Of a stretch of DNA of 64,000 nucleotides, positions 24,707 through 34,094 are shown piece after piece; the stretch's first letter is position 1; every line of letters begins with the position of its first letter. This DNA comes from an uncultured Tenacibaculum sp. GTDB taxonomy: Bacteria; Bacteroidota; Bacteroidia; Flavobacteriales; Flavobacteriaceae. The translations under genes were made by a program, and so were the position numbers. A model generated the notes under the pieces. The model made no database searches. It had not been told where the DNA came from and saw only the letters and a program-made list of their open reading frames with translations. The stretch spans positions 434,001 through 498,000 of the forward strand of contig NZ_CANNGG010000001.1 in NCBI RefSeq assembly GCF_947504135.1, in the 5' to 3' direction.

Positions 24707-25720
24707 TTAAATAAAACTTTTAAATAACGTGTTTTTTAGGGTGAATTCTAAAAGTAAAAATATCCCTGCTAGGAAAACTAAAAAACGATATTTTTCAGAG
24801 TAATTATAATACTTGAACTCTTCGATTTTAGTTTTTTCTAACTTGTCAATCTCGTCATAAATTTCTTTTAACTTGGTGTTATTAGTTGCTCTAAAATATT
24901 TACCACTAGTTTCGATGGCAATGTGCTTTAGCAAATCTTCGTCAATTTCAACAGGTTGATTTTTAAATGAAATTTTTCCTGTTCTTGGGTCTTTAGCCCA
25001 TGGAAAAGGAGCCATCCCGTTAGTTCCAATTCCGATAGTATAAACCTTAATTCCGTTTCCTTTTGCTAAATCAGTAGCTGTTTTAGGATCAACAAAACCA
25101 GCATTGTTTACACCGTCTGTCAATAAGATAATAACTTTACTTTTGGCTTTACTATCTTTTAGTCTATTAACAGCAGAACCTAGACCCATTCCAATAGCAG
25201 TTCCACCTTCTAACTGTCCCCATTTAATTTCTGAAATGGTTCTTTTCACAATAGATTTATCACTGGTAATTGGAGTTTGTGTAAAACTTTCTCCTGCATA
25301 TACTACGATACCAATACGATCATTAGGGCGTCGGTTTATAAAATCGGTAGCTACTCTTTTTAAGGCCTCTAATCGGTTTGGTTTAAGGTCTTTTGCTAGC
25401 ATACTAGCCGAAACATCAACAGCCATTACGATATCAATACCTCTATTTGTTTTTGTTTTCTTACTAACAGCTACATTTCTAGGGCGTGCTAAAGCAACTA
25501 TTAAGCAGGTTAATGCCAGTAGTCTTAAGAGTGGCAGTATGGGTTTGAGTTTGGGTAAAATAGAACCTTGTATTTTAAAACCTTTAGTACTTGGCATTCT
25601 AAGTTGAGCACCATCTTTTTTTCGAGTATAAAAACTCCAAAAAGCTAACAGAGGAATTAATACTAGCAACCATAAAAACTCGGGACTATGAAACTCGAAA
25701 TTATTCCACTTCATCATCAT
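24707..25720 (-). CDS. batA: BatA: von Willebrand factor A domain membrane protein
   Basis: This 337-residue protein has N-terminal membrane helices, the region LRLLALTCLIVALARPR, then a VWA domain with the MIDAS sequence DVSASMLAKDLKPNRL and TDGVNNAGFVDP, and a terminal helix near 310. BatA is the partner of BatB. It overlaps the preceding gene by 20 bases, which implies tight coupling. Confidence 0.92.
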   Translation of the reverse strand: MMMKWNNFEFHSPEFLWLLVLIPLLAFWSFYTRKKDGAQLRMPSTKGFKIQGSILPKLKPILPLLRLLALTCLIVALARPRNVAVSKKTKTNRGIDIVMAVDVSASMLAKDLKPNRLEALKRVATDFINRRPNDRIGIVVYAGESFTQTPITSDKSIVKRTISEIKWGQLEGGTAIGMGLGSAVNRLKDSKAKSKVIILLTDGVNNAGFVDPKTATDLAKGNGIKVYTIGIGTNGMAPFPWAKDPRTGKISFKNQPVEIDEDLLKHIAIETSGKYFRATNNTKLKEIYDEIDKLEKTKIEEFKYYNYSEKYRFLVFLAGIFLLLEFTLKNTLFKSFI

Positions 25721-26618
25721 CTTCTTGTTTTTTGGGTTTTAAATTATCTATAATAAGCTTTGCGTCTTTTCGGTCTTCCTCTATTTCGTGAGATAAAGGT
25801 TTTGATTTCGCAAATTTTACTAGGTCAGATTCTTGTAAAAGACCTTTTAATTTATCAATAATTTCTCTCGAAGTTTCTATTGACTTTGTGTCATTGAAGT
25901 CTTTTAAAACGTCAATTAATTCATCAGTAGTGCTTTCCAGGGCTGGAACATGTAGCTCTCGTTCAATATAACCTCTTACAATGTCTGTTAATTCACTATA
26001 ATATTTTTTAACCTGATTATTTTGCCATAATAGTTTTTTGTCCAGTTCCTCCAGTTTTTGCATAGCTTCTTCATAAGGAGGTAATAAAGGGATAATAACT
26101 TTTTCTTCTTGTTCTTTTTTCTTTTTGAAAACAAAGAAATAAAGTAATAACACTATGACAAGAATAGCTATTATGATCCACCAAATGTATTGTTTGAAAT
26201 CGTCAAATTGGTACGGTTCTCCTTTAATTCCTTTAATTGGAAATTTTTTAACCTTCGTAGTGTCGATAGGAACAGTAGCTACATTAACTAATAAACTATC
26301 CGTTAAATAAGCTTGATTTCTAATAAATATTTGTTGTTGAGGAATGTAAAATGCACCGCTATCAAACCCTGTTAAAATGTATTTTCGAATGAGCTTGTTT
26401 TCAATAGTGTCGATTTTGAGTGTATCTATTACCTCTAACCCTTTTAGATTTTCTAACTTAGGAATGATAACATTCTCAGTTTCGTCAACAGATATTTTAT
26501 ATTGAAACTGTTCACCAATTCTAATATTTGTGGTGTCAATTTCTGCTTTTACCTGAGGTTGTTGTGCAAAGGCAAAAGAAGTTAAAAACAAGCATATGTA
26601 AAGTAGTTTGTGTTTCAT
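25701..26618 (-). CDS. single-pass membrane protein of the Bat operon (DUF4381-like)
   Basis: This 305-residue protein has a signal peptide (to FAFAQQ), a beta-rich periplasmic part related to the first domain of BatD (IRIGEQFQYKISVDETENV), one membrane helix near 150-170 (YIWWIIIAILVIVLLLYFF) and a cytosolic helical part with YYSELTDIVRGYIERELH. This C-terminal part matches the DUF4381 type found in moxR operons. It sits between the DUF58 gene and batA. Confidence 0.85.
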   Translation of the reverse strand: MKHKLLYICLFLTSFAFAQQPQVKAEIDTTNIRIGEQFQYKISVDETENVIIPKLENLKGLEVIDTLKIDTIENKLIRKYILTGFDSGAFYIPQQQIFIRNQAYLTDSLLVNVATVPIDTTKVKKFPIKGIKGEPYQFDDFKQYIWWIIIAILVIVLLLYFFVFKKKKEQEEKVIIPLLPPYEEAMQKLEELDKKLLWQNNQVKKYYSELTDIVRGYIERELHVPALESTTDELIDVLKDFNDTKSIETSREIIDKLKGLLQESDLVKFAKSKPLSHEIEEDRKDAKLIIDNLKPKKQEDDDEVE

Positions 26619-26627
26619 TGTTTGTTC

Positions 26628-27494
26628 TTATCCTTTTCGTTTAAAATAACCTAACAGTTTTCGTACATAACTTTCGTCAACTCTTGTACTGATAGTTCCA
26701 GCACCACTCTTAGTAAAAGAGGATTCAAAGTAATTTGTTAAACGTAAAGCGTTAGCTTTGTAGTGAGTTCTAACTGATTTTGAACTCGTATTAACCAATT
26801 GAGTTTTTCCTGTTTCAGCATCCACCATAGGAACCATGCCCAAATTAGGGATTTCCTCATCATGTTTGTCATATACACGTATACCGGTTACATCATGTTT
26901 ATTACCAACAATTTTCAACGTGCGTTCGTAATCATCGTCCATAAAATCAGAAAGCATAAAAACAATTGCTTTCTTTTTCATGATGTTGGATAAAAATTTG
27001 AGAGCTTCACTAATATTGGTTTGTCTACTTTTTGGTTGAAATTCAATAAGCTCACGAATAATTCGTAATACGTGACTTTTTCCTTTTATAGGCGGAATAT
27101 ATAACTCAACCTGATCCGAAAATAGAATTAACCCGACTTTATCGTTATTTTGAATAGCAGAAAATGCCAATGTTGCGGCAATTTCTGTTACAGTATCTTT
27201 TTTAAATTGTTCAGAAGTACCAAAAAACTCAGAACCAGAAATGTCTACTACCAACATCATGGTAAGTTCGCGTTCTTCTTCAAAAACTTTTACATATGGT
27301 TCGTTGTAGCGAGCAGTAACGTTCCAATCAATAGCTCTGATATCGTCTCCATATTGATATTGACGTACTTCAGAAAAAGTCATACCTCTACCTTTAAAGG
27401 TTGAGTGGTATTCTCCTCCAAAAATATGATTAGACAACCTACGTGTCTTTATTTCTATTTTTCGAACTTTTTTTAGTAACTCTTTTGTATCCAT
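26628..27494 (-). CDS. DUF58 domain protein of the Bat operon
   Basis: This 288-residue cytosolic protein has the DUF58 signature IRAIDWNVTARYNEPYVKVF, followed by a von Willebrand-like fold (VVDISGSEFFGT). Such proteins accompany MoxR ATPases and may act as adaptors or substrate-binding partners. It lies downstream of moxR with a 75-base spacer that holds an imperfect inverted repeat. Confidence 0.9.
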   Translation of the reverse strand: MDTKELLKKVRKIEIKTRRLSNHIFGGEYHSTFKGRGMTFSEVRQYQYGDDIRAIDWNVTARYNEPYVKVFEEERELTMMLVVDISGSEFFGTSEQFKKDTVTEIAATLAFSAIQNNDKVGLILFSDQVELYIPPIKGKSHVLRIIRELIEFQPKSRQTNISEALKFLSNIMKKKAIVFMLSDFMDDDYERTLKIVGNKHDVTGIRVYDKHDEEIPNLGMVPMVDAETGKTQLVNTSSKSVRTHYKANALRLTNYFESSFTKSGAGTISTRVDESYVRKLLGYFKRKG

Positions 27495-27499
27495 GTTTT

Positions 27500-27569
27500 C
27501 AATTGTCAGTTAACAGTTATCAATAATCAGTAAAGTATTTTAGGCTGATAATTGCTCATTGATAATTGA
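27500..27569. repeat. imperfect inverted repeat between moxR and DUF58 genes
   Basis: The spacer is AT-rich and partly self-complementary: CTGATAATTG (27545-27554) mirrors CAATAATCAG (27521-27530) with one mismatch, and the outer CAATT/AATTG parts also pair. It may be a small inserted repeat or an mRNA hairpin that tunes expression within the operon. Confidence 0.4.
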
Positions 27570-28559
27570 TTAAGGTACTTGTACTTCGTTAATAATAGAG
27601 TTTATAATATCAATAGATGTAATGTTTTCAGCTTCTGCTTCATATGTAATACCAATTCTGTGGCGTAAAACATCATTTACTATTGCTCTAACATCTTCAG
27701 GTATCACGTATCCTCTTCGTTTGATGAAAGCATAACACTTTGCAGCTTTTGCTAAAGCGATACTACCACGAGGAGAAGATCCAAAACTGATAAGAGGCTT
27801 CAATTTCTCTAAATTATATTTTTCAGGATAACGAGTTGCGAAAACAATATCTAGGATATACTTTTCGATTTTTTCATCCATATAAACTTCATTAACTACG
27901 TTACGAGCTTTTATAATTTGGTCTATAGAAATTACAGGGTTTATTTTTTGAAAACTTCCATTTAAGTTTTGACGCATAATAAGTTGCTCGTCTTGCAATT
28001 TTGGATAATCAATTACAGTTTTTAGCATAAAACGGTCTACTTGTGCTTCAGGAAGAGGATAAGTTCCTTCTTGTTCTACTGGGTTTTGAGTGGCCATTAC
28101 CAAGAATGGTTCATCTAATTTAAAAGTTTCATCTCCAATAGTGATTTGACGCTCTTGCATGGCTTCTAACAATGCAGATTGCACTTTAGCAGGAGCACGG
28201 TTAATCTCATCAGCTAATACAAAGTTGGCAAAAATTGGTCCTTTTTTAATAGAAAAATCATTTTCCTTTACATTGTATATCATAGTACCTACCACATCAG
28301 CAGGTAATAAATCTGGAGTAAACTGAATACGACTAAAGCTTCCGTCAACAGCTTTTGAAAGTGTGTTGATGGCTAAGGTTTTTGCCAGCCCAGGAACACC
28401 TTCTAATAAGATATGTCCATTTCCTAAAAGTCCAATTAGTAATCGCTCAATCATGTGTTTTTGACCCACAATTACTTTGTTCATTTCTGTAGTTAATAAG
28501 TCTACAAAAGCACTTTCTCTTTCTATTTTTTCATTGATGGCTCTTACATCTATATTCAT
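27570..28559 (-). CDS. MoxR-family AAA+ ATPase
   Basis: This 329-residue ATPase has the Walker A variant LLEGVPGLAKT near 55, Walker B LADEINRAPAK, the sensor region VMATQNPVEQEGTYPLPEAQ and the RxxIxG region SFGSSPRGS near 265. MoxR proteins act as chaperone-like ATPases on von Willebrand domain partners, here BatA and BatB. It is the first gene of the operon; the 224 bases upstream hold no gene and probably contain the operon promoter. Confidence 0.93.
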   Translation of the reverse strand: MNIDVRAINEKIERESAFVDLLTTEMNKVIVGQKHMIERLLIGLLGNGHILLEGVPGLAKTLAINTLSKAVDGSFSRIQFTPDLLPADVVGTMIYNVKENDFSIKKGPIFANFVLADEINRAPAKVQSALLEAMQERQITIGDETFKLDEPFLVMATQNPVEQEGTYPLPEAQVDRFMLKTVIDYPKLQDEQLIMRQNLNGSFQKINPVISIDQIIKARNVVNEVYMDEKIEKYILDIVFATRYPEKYNLEKLKPLISFGSSPRGSIALAKAAKCYAFIKRRGYVIPEDVRAIVNDVLRHRIGITYEAEAENITSIDIINSIINEVQVP

Positions 28560-28783
28560 AGTAATTGAAATAAATTAGAATTTTTATGAAACAAAGCTAC
28601 AATAATAAGAAAATACCAGCTGTTAAAGTATGGTTAAAGCTAAAAACATTCTAGGTTGTCATTGTTTTTTCAAATAGATGCATATATTTTTATGTTTTTG
28701 TTTATTTTTTATGTTTAAATTTATTATTATTGTTATAAATTAACATATTTTAACGTTTTAACTTTAACTAAACTTAATTACTT

Positions 28784-31381
28784 ATGGATAAAAAAAATAA
28801 AGTAATTGTCTTCATTTTATTGATGTCTTTTGCGTCAGTGATTGGTCAGACAATAAAAGGTAAAGTAACGGATGAAAGCGGAGCTCCGCTACCTTTTGTA
28901 AATGTTTTAGAAAAAGAGACTACTAATGGAGTAAGTACAGATGATAAAGGAGAGTTTACTCTTAATATAAAAAAGATACCAGTTACGTTGGTGTTCTCTT
29001 CGGTAGGATTCTCTACTTTAGAAAAAACAGTATACAAGGCTTCCTATGTTACAGTTGTTTTAAGAGATGATAATGTTTTAGATGAGGTTGTTTTAACAGG
29101 TAACCGTTCTAAACCGAGAACAATTTTAGACTCTGCTGTTCCAATTGATAATGTAAGTGTGAGGGAACTACAAGCAACAGGTCAAACAAATATTGACCAG
29201 ATGTTAACGTACACAGTTCCTTCATACAATTCAAGTAACCAAACAATTTCTGATGCAACAGCGCATTTTGATCCAGCTGATTTACGAGGATTAGGGCCTA
29301 GTAGAACATTGGTTTTGGTAAACGGAAAGCGTAAAAATCAGAGTGCTTTAGTGTATGTAAATGATACACCAGGAAAAGGTGAAGTAGGTGTGGATATGAA
29401 AAGTATTCCTACTGCGGCTATTGAGAGAGTGGAGATTTTACGTGATGGGGCTTCTGCTCAATATGGTTCAGATGCTGTAGCTGGGGTTGTAAACATTATT
29501 TTAAAAAAAGGTGTTGAATTTACTCAAGTAAATGTAAACTCTGGAGTAACGAAAGAAGGAGACGGATTTAATATTGATGGAGATGTTAATCATACATTTA
29601 CCTTTGGTGAAGGAGGTTTTGTGAATGCTACACTTGGTTTAAGTTATCAAGAGAAAACCGATAGGGCTGGTGAACCAGGAAAAGATGATTTGTTTGGTGT
29701 AGATAATCAATGGACACGAGATAATCCAGATTTAGGAATGATTATTGGACAGCCAGAAATGAAAAAAGGAGATTTGTTTGTGAATGCAGAATATCCTTTA
29801 AACGAGAATACTACACTATATGGTTTTGGTGGATTTAATATGCGACAAGGTAAAAGTTTTGCTCTTTATAGACCTCCATATTGGATTACAGATGATTTTG
29901 GATTGTTAACACCTCCAGGAGAAACTTATGATGGATTTCAACCAACCTTTGAAACAGATATTCAAGATGTTTTATTTACAGCAGGTAGTAGGTTTAAGTT
30001 AGGAGGATTTAATGCAGATTTAAGTGGTAGTTATGGTCGTAACTCTGTTGATTATACAATAGGTAATACAATTAATGTAAGCTTAGGAGCTAATAGTCCT
30101 ACTTCTTTTGATGCAGGAGCATATGCTTTCAGTAATATTGTAGGAAACTTTGACATGAGTCGTTCTTTTGGAGATGTAAGTATAGGGTTTGGTGTTGAAG
30201 CAAGACAAGAACGATTTGAAGTAACAGCTGGAGAGGAGGCTTCGTATATTGATGGTGGAGCACAATCTTTTCCTGGTTTACAACCAAGTAATGCTTTAAA
30301 TGAAACAAGAACTAACGTAGGTGGTTATGGTACATTAGATTGGGATGTTTCAGAAGACTTTTTAATAGGCGGGGCAGTTCGTTATGAGAATTATTCAGAT
30401 TTTGGAGATAATTTTTCATGGAAAGTAAATTCTAGATATAAGTTAGGGGAAGCAGGAGTGTTAAGAGCTTCATATAGTACAGGATTTAGAGCGCCATCAT
30501 TACATCAGGTATATTTGAGTAATGTACAAACTTTAGTTTCAGGAGGTACTATTTCAAATCAAGGAACATTCAATAATGTAAGTACAGTGATTCGAGATTT
30601 AGGAGTTGATCCGCTATTTGCTGAAACTTCTAAAAATGTTTCGGCAGGTATTACGGTAAAGGCTTCGAATGACTTTACAATTTCGTTAGATTATTACAAT
30701 GTTAAAGTAGATGATAGAGTAGTGTTTTCTGGAGAAATTGGAGGTACTGACGATGACGGGAATCCAAATGCAGATGTTCAACAGATTTTAGATGATAATA
30801 GTGTTACAAGTATTAAGTTTTTTATTAATGCAGCAGATACAAAAACAGAAGGGTTTGATTATACAATGCGTTACAAAAATATAGATTTTGCTGCAGGAAA
30901 ACTTGGATTGAATTTAGCGTTAAATATTAACAGAACAAAGTTAGAAGGAGAGGTGAAAACCCCTACTAAATTGGCAAATTATAAGAATGCCATATTTAAC
31001 AGAAAAGAACAATCTAGAATTATTAGTGCAAGGCCTAATACTAAACTATTGTTTGGAGCAGATTATAAGTATAAAAAATTAACCGCATACTTAAATAATA
31101 CATATTTTGGAGAAGTAACTTGGCAACATGCTACAGATCCTAATAAAGATCAAACATTTAGTGGAAAGATAATTACAGACATCTCTTTTGGGTATGAGTT
31201 TTCTGATATGATTTCGTTTAATGCACAAGTAAATAATTTATTTGATGTGTACCCAGACGAAATTGATACAAAGGGAGATGTTGTAACTGATTTAGGAGGT
31301 CGTTTTAAATACCCTTGGGAAGTAAATCAATTTGGATTCAATGGTATGACTTTTAAAGCAGGATTAACTTTTAAGTTCTAA
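28784..31381 (+). CDS. TonB-dependent outer-membrane receptor
   Basis: This 865-residue protein has a signal peptide (to GQ), a carboxypeptidase-D-regulatory-like domain (GKVTDESGAPLPFVNVLEKE, about 25-105), a plug domain (RGLGPSRTLVLVNGKRKNQS and ERVEILRDGASAQYGSDA, about 110-240) and a long beta-barrel ending in F (final residues LTFKF). It lacks a SusD partner and has the plug of the cobalamin/iron-type receptors, so it may take up a siderophore or cofactor; the ligand is unknown. It stands alone with a strong terminator. Confidence 0.93.
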   Translation: MDKKNKVIVFILLMSFASVIGQTIKGKVTDESGAPLPFVNVLEKETTNGVSTDDKGEFTLNIKKIPVTLVFSSVGFSTLEKTVYKASYVTVVLRDDNVLDEVVLTGNRSKPRTILDSAVPIDNVSVRELQATGQTNIDQMLTYTVPSYNSSNQTISDATAHFDPADLRGLGPSRTLVLVNGKRKNQSALVYVNDTPGKGEVGVDMKSIPTAAIERVEILRDGASAQYGSDAVAGVVNIILKKGVEFTQVNVNSGVTKEGDGFNIDGDVNHTFTFGEGGFVNATLGLSYQEKTDRAGEPGKDDLFGVDNQWTRDNPDLGMIIGQPEMKKGDLFVNAEYPLNENTTLYGFGGFNMRQGKSFALYRPPYWITDDFGLLTPPGETYDGFQPTFETDIQDVLFTAGSRFKLGGFNADLSGSYGRNSVDYTIGNTINVSLGANSPTSFDAGAYAFSNIVGNFDMSRSFGDVSIGFGVEARQERFEVTAGEEASYIDGGAQSFPGLQPSNALNETRTNVGGYGTLDWDVSEDFLIGGAVRYENYSDFGDNFSWKVNSRYKLGEAGVLRASYSTGFRAPSLHQVYLSNVQTLVSGGTISNQGTFNNVSTVIRDLGVDPLFAETSKNVSAGITVKASNDFTISLDYYNVKVDDRVVFSGEIGGTDDDGNPNADVQQILDDNSVTSIKFFINAADTKTEGFDYTMRYKNIDFAAGKLGLNLALNINRTKLEGEVKTPTKLANYKNAIFNRKEQSRIISARPNTKLLFGADYKYKKLTAYLNNTYFGEVTWQHATDPNKDQTFSGKIITDISFGYEFSDMISFNAQVNNLFDVYPDEIDTKGDVVTDLGGRFKYPWEVNQFGFNGMTFKAGLTFKF

Positions 31382-31400
31382 GTTAATTATTTGATAATGA

Positions 31401-31429
31401 AAAAAAGCACCTTTTTGAGGTGCTTTTTT
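31401..31429 (+). terminator. bidirectional terminator between TonB receptor and lpxH
   Basis: Twelve-bp stem AAAAAAGCACCT (31401-31412) with AGGTGCTTTTTT (31418-31429), a 5-base loop and flanking A and T runs between convergent genes. Confidence 0.85.
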
Positions 31430-32197
31430 TTATTTTTTATATTCTTTTAAAAATAGTTTATCGTTTTCAAAAACCGCATAGGTATAATACTCAATCCAAT
31501 CACCTGTATTAAGGTAAACACTGTTCTCTTTAAGTTGAATTTCTAAAGGAAGATGTCTGTGTCCAAAAACAAAATAATCGTAGTGTTTAGTTTCTAATTT
31601 ACGTTTACAATATTGTACAAGCCACTCATTGTCTTCGCCTAAAAATTTAGCGTCCTCATCACCAGAAATCAATTTGTTTTTTACCGACATATATTGTCCT
31701 AATCGAACACCTAAATCTGGATGTAGCCAACGAAACATCCATTGAAATAGTGGGAATGTAAACACTTTTTTCATGCGTTTATACCCTTTGTCTCCAGGTC
31801 CTAATCCATCTCCATGACCAATTAAAAATAATTTATCATTGATTTTAAATTCTTGAGGAGAATGATACACGGGGATATTTAATTCTTTTTCAAAATAATC
31901 ATGCATCCATAAATCGTGATTTCCAACAAAAAAGTAAATAGGAATACCACTATCTTTTATTTCTGCGAGTTTACCTAAAACACGTACAAAGCCTTTAGGA
32001 ACAACAGTTTTATACTCAAACCAAAAATCGAATAAATCACCTAGAATAAAAATAGCTTCGGCATCTTTTTTAACTTCGTTTAACCATGCAACAAACTTTT
32101 GTTCACGAGGAAAACTAGCCTCAGAAGTTGGAGCTCCTAAATGTTGATCGGAAGCAAAATAGACTTTTTTATTTTCAGAAGTGTTGATTGAAATCAA
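31430..32197 (-). CDS. lpxH: UDP-2,3-diacylglucosamine pyrophosphatase (LpxH-like)
   Basis: This metallophosphatase cleaves UDP-2,3-diacylglucosamine in lipid A synthesis. Metal-binding motifs are in order: SDQHLGAP near the start, ILGDLFDFWFEY, FFVGNHDLW, IGHGDGLG and FGHRHLPLE. I place the start at a TTG that gives LISINTSENKKVYFASDQHL and a 255-residue protein of usual length. An ATG at 32287 adds 30 residues without family similarity and overlaps the promoter region of tadA, so it is less likely. No signal peptide is visible. Confidence 0.85.
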   Translation of the reverse strand: MISINTSENKKVYFASDQHLGAPTSEASFPREQKFVAWLNEVKKDAEAIFILGDLFDFWFEYKTVVPKGFVRVLGKLAEIKDSGIPIYFFVGNHDLWMHDYFEKELNIPVYHSPQEFKINDKLFLIGHGDGLGPGDKGYKRMKKVFTFPLFQWMFRWLHPDLGVRLGQYMSVKNKLISGDEDAKFLGEDNEWLVQYCKRKLETKHYDYFVFGHRHLPLEIQLKENSVYLNTGDWIEYYTYAVFENDKLFLKEYKK

Positions 32198-32256
32198 ATC
32201 GTAAATTTTGGTAAAAATAAGTATTTTACGCAGAGCTAGCACAAACAAATTTTGGC

Positions 32257-32264
32257 TACATTTG
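32257..32264 (+). promoter_or_regulatory. -7 promoter element of tadA
   Basis: TACATTTG matches TAnnTTTG and lies 28 bases before the ATG at 32292. Confidence 0.45.
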
Positions 32265-32291
32265 TTCAAGAACTTACATGAATCCACGTAT

Positions 32292-32738
32292 ATGAATCCG
32301 TTTGATGATACTTACTTTATGAAAAAAGCCTTACAAGAAGCAGAGTTAGCTTTTGATAAAGGAGAAGTTCCAGTAGGTGCAGTAATTGTTTTTAATAATC
32401 AAATTATTGCTAGAGCGCATAATTTAACTGAGTTGTTAAACGATGTTACAGCACATGCCGAAATGCAAGCGTTTACTGCAGCAGCAGATTTTTTAGGTGG
32501 AAAATATTTAAAGGACTGTGTCTTGTATGTGACCTTAGAGCCTTGTCAAATGTGTGCAGGAGCAAGTTACTGGACGCAAATAGGGAAAATAGTATACGGA
32601 GCAAGTGAACCAAAACTTGGTTTTAGTGTATTAAAAACAAAAATACATCCAAAAACAAAAGTAATATCAGGGGTTTTAGAAGAGGAATGCGGCTTTTTGT
32701 TGAAGAAGTTTTTTATTGAAAAACGCAATTTGAATTAA
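32292..32738 (+). CDS. tadA: tRNA-specific adenosine deaminase (TadA-like)
   Basis: This 148-residue zinc deaminase converts adenosine 34 of tRNA to inosine in the family. The active site has HAEM (zinc His, catalytic Glu) near 58 and EPCQMCAGA (two zinc Cys) near 88. The start ATG at 32292 follows the promoter element and gives MNPFDDTYFMKKALQEA, the normal family start; the longer frame back to 32208 has no support. A guanine-deaminase-type relative is the main alternative. Confidence 0.92.
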   Translation: MNPFDDTYFMKKALQEAELAFDKGEVPVGAVIVFNNQIIARAHNLTELLNDVTAHAEMQAFTAAADFLGGKYLKDCVLYVTLEPCQMCAGASYWTQIGKIVYGASEPKLGFSVLKTKIHPKTKVISGVLEEECGFLLKKFFIEKRNLN

Positions 32739-32760
32739 ACATTATTTGATTTTCTAAAAA

Positions 32761-33255
32761 TTAGAATAATGTTTGTTGTTTTGCTCCACTTTCGTGTTCC
32801 AATAACCACTTTTTACGCCAAACACCGCCTGCATATCCTGTTAATGAACCATCAGAACCTACAACTCTGTGACATGGAATAACTATCCAAATAGGGTTTT
32901 TACCATTCGCTGAAGCTACAGCTCTAATAGCTTTTACGTCGCCTAATTGTTTGGTTTGTTCTAAGTAGGTTCTAGTTCTTCCAAAGGGAATGTTTAATAA
33001 TTCTTCCCAAACCGATTGTTGAAAGTTTGTTCCTTGTGGATTCAATTGTAGATTAAACGCTGTTCTTGTTCCTGCAAAATACTCGTCCAATTGTGTAACA
33101 CATTCTTGTAAGCAATTTGGAGTCTCTTTCGGAAAGCTAACTGTAGCCAAAGTATCTTCATCCAATACAGAAATCGATTGGACTCCATTTTCATCACCAT
33201 CAATTTTGGCAATTCCGATTGGGGTTTTATAATATGTGGTTTGTAAGTTAAACAC
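32761..33255 (-). CDS. ogt: methylated-DNA-protein-cysteine methyltransferase
   Basis: This 164-residue repair protein removes alkyl groups from guanine O6 onto its own cysteine. The active site is IPCHRVVGSDGSLTGYAGG, with the acceptor Cys in PCHR; the helix-turn-helix precedes it (RTRTYLEQTKQLG, VASANGKNP). I chose the GTG at 33255, which overlaps the tatD stop by eight bases and gives the usual length; an upstream ATG at 33300 lies well inside tatD. Confidence 0.9.
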   Translation of the reverse strand: MFNLQTTYYKTPIGIAKIDGDENGVQSISVLDEDTLATVSFPKETPNCLQECVTQLDEYFAGTRTAFNLQLNPQGTNFQQSVWEELLNIPFGRTRTYLEQTKQLGDVKAIRAVASANGKNPIWIVIPCHRVVGSDGSLTGYAGGVWRKKWLLEHESGAKQQTLF

Positions 33256-34012
33256 CAAAAACGTCTTTAGAGTTCTGTGTTGTAATTTCCGAAATTTCAT
33301 CGAAAGTCAATCCATAAATATCAACCAATTTATCTACTACATTAGTAATGTAACTACTCTCATTACGTTTTCCTCGGTACGGAGTAGGAGCTAGGTAAGG
33401 AGAATCGGTTTCTAAGACAATGTGTTTGATGTCAATTTGATGTAGAAACTTATCGATCTTTCCATTTTTAAACGTAGCTACACCACCAATTCCTAATTTC
33501 ATGTTATAAGAAATTGCTTTTTCAGCTTGTGCTAAAGTTCCTGTAAAACAGTGAAAAATTCCATATAAATCCTCTCCTTTTTCAGTTTCTAAAACTTCAA
33601 AAATTTCATCAAAAGCATCACGACAGTGAATAACAATCGGTAGTTTTTTCTCTTTTGCCCACTGAATTTGTGTACGAAAAGCTTCTTGTTGTTGTGGTAA
33701 AAATGATTTATCCCAATACAAATCGATACCAATTTCACCAATTGCATAAAAATCACGTTGGTCTAACCACTCTTTTACATGTGCTAACTCTTCTTGGTAG
33801 TTTTCTTTTACCGAAGTTGGGTGTAACCCCATCATTAAAAACACATCGTTCGGGTAGTTTTTTTCTAAATCGAACATACGTTCAGTATAAGAACTATCAA
33901 TAGCAGGAATAAAGAAACGAGAAACCCCAGCATCTTTTGCACGTTGTATCATTTCGTTTCTGTCTTCATCAAACTGGCTTGAGTATAGGTGTGTATGTGT
34001 ATCGGTTATCAT
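33248..34012 (-). CDS. tatD: TatD family metal-dependent hydrolase
   Basis: This 254-residue TIM-barrel hydrolase has the metal-binding motifs ITDTHTHLY at the start, AIGEIGIDLYW near 90, VIHCRDAFDE near 125, FHCFTG near 150 and ETDSPYLAPTPYRGKRN near 200. TatD proteins are 3'-5' DNA exonucleases or D-aminoacyl-tRNA deacylase-type enzymes, linked to DNA repair. It is followed by the overlapping ogt gene, a possible DNA-repair pair. Confidence 0.93.
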   Translation of the reverse strand: MITDTHTHLYSSQFDEDRNEMIQRAKDAGVSRFFIPAIDSSYTERMFDLEKNYPNDVFLMMGLHPTSVKENYQEELAHVKEWLDQRDFYAIGEIGIDLYWDKSFLPQQQEAFRTQIQWAKEKKLPIVIHCRDAFDEIFEVLETEKGEDLYGIFHCFTGTLAQAEKAISYNMKLGIGGVATFKNGKIDKFLHQIDIKHIVLETDSPYLAPTPYRGKRNESSYITNVVDKLVDIYGLTFDEISEITTQNSKDVFGV

Positions 34013-34027
34013 AATTTTAATAAAAAT

Positions 34028-34049
34028 CCCTTTCGACTGTGTTCAAGGG
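34028..34049. repeat. candidate dispersed flavobacterial intergenic repeat
   Basis: CCCTT (34028-34032) and AAGGG (34045-34049) flank TCGACTGTGTTC. From memory, this resembles short dispersed repeats of the form CCCTTTCGACTGCGCTCAAGG in flavobacterial genomes. Only one copy is seen here. Confidence 0.35.
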
Positions 34050-34066
34050 GACATTGTATTATATTG

Positions 34067-34074
34067 TATCTTTG
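34067..34074 (+). promoter_or_regulatory. -7 promoter element of the retropepsin-like gene
   Basis: TATCTTTG, a full match to TAnnTTTG, 21 bases before the ATG at 34095. Confidence 0.5.
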
Positions 34075-34094
34075 CGAGGACAAAAGTACAAGAA

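Noticed and set aside
32208..32291. N-terminal extension of tadA back to 32208
   Set aside because: The residues have no family similarity, the first codon is not ATG, and the promoter element lies within the extension.
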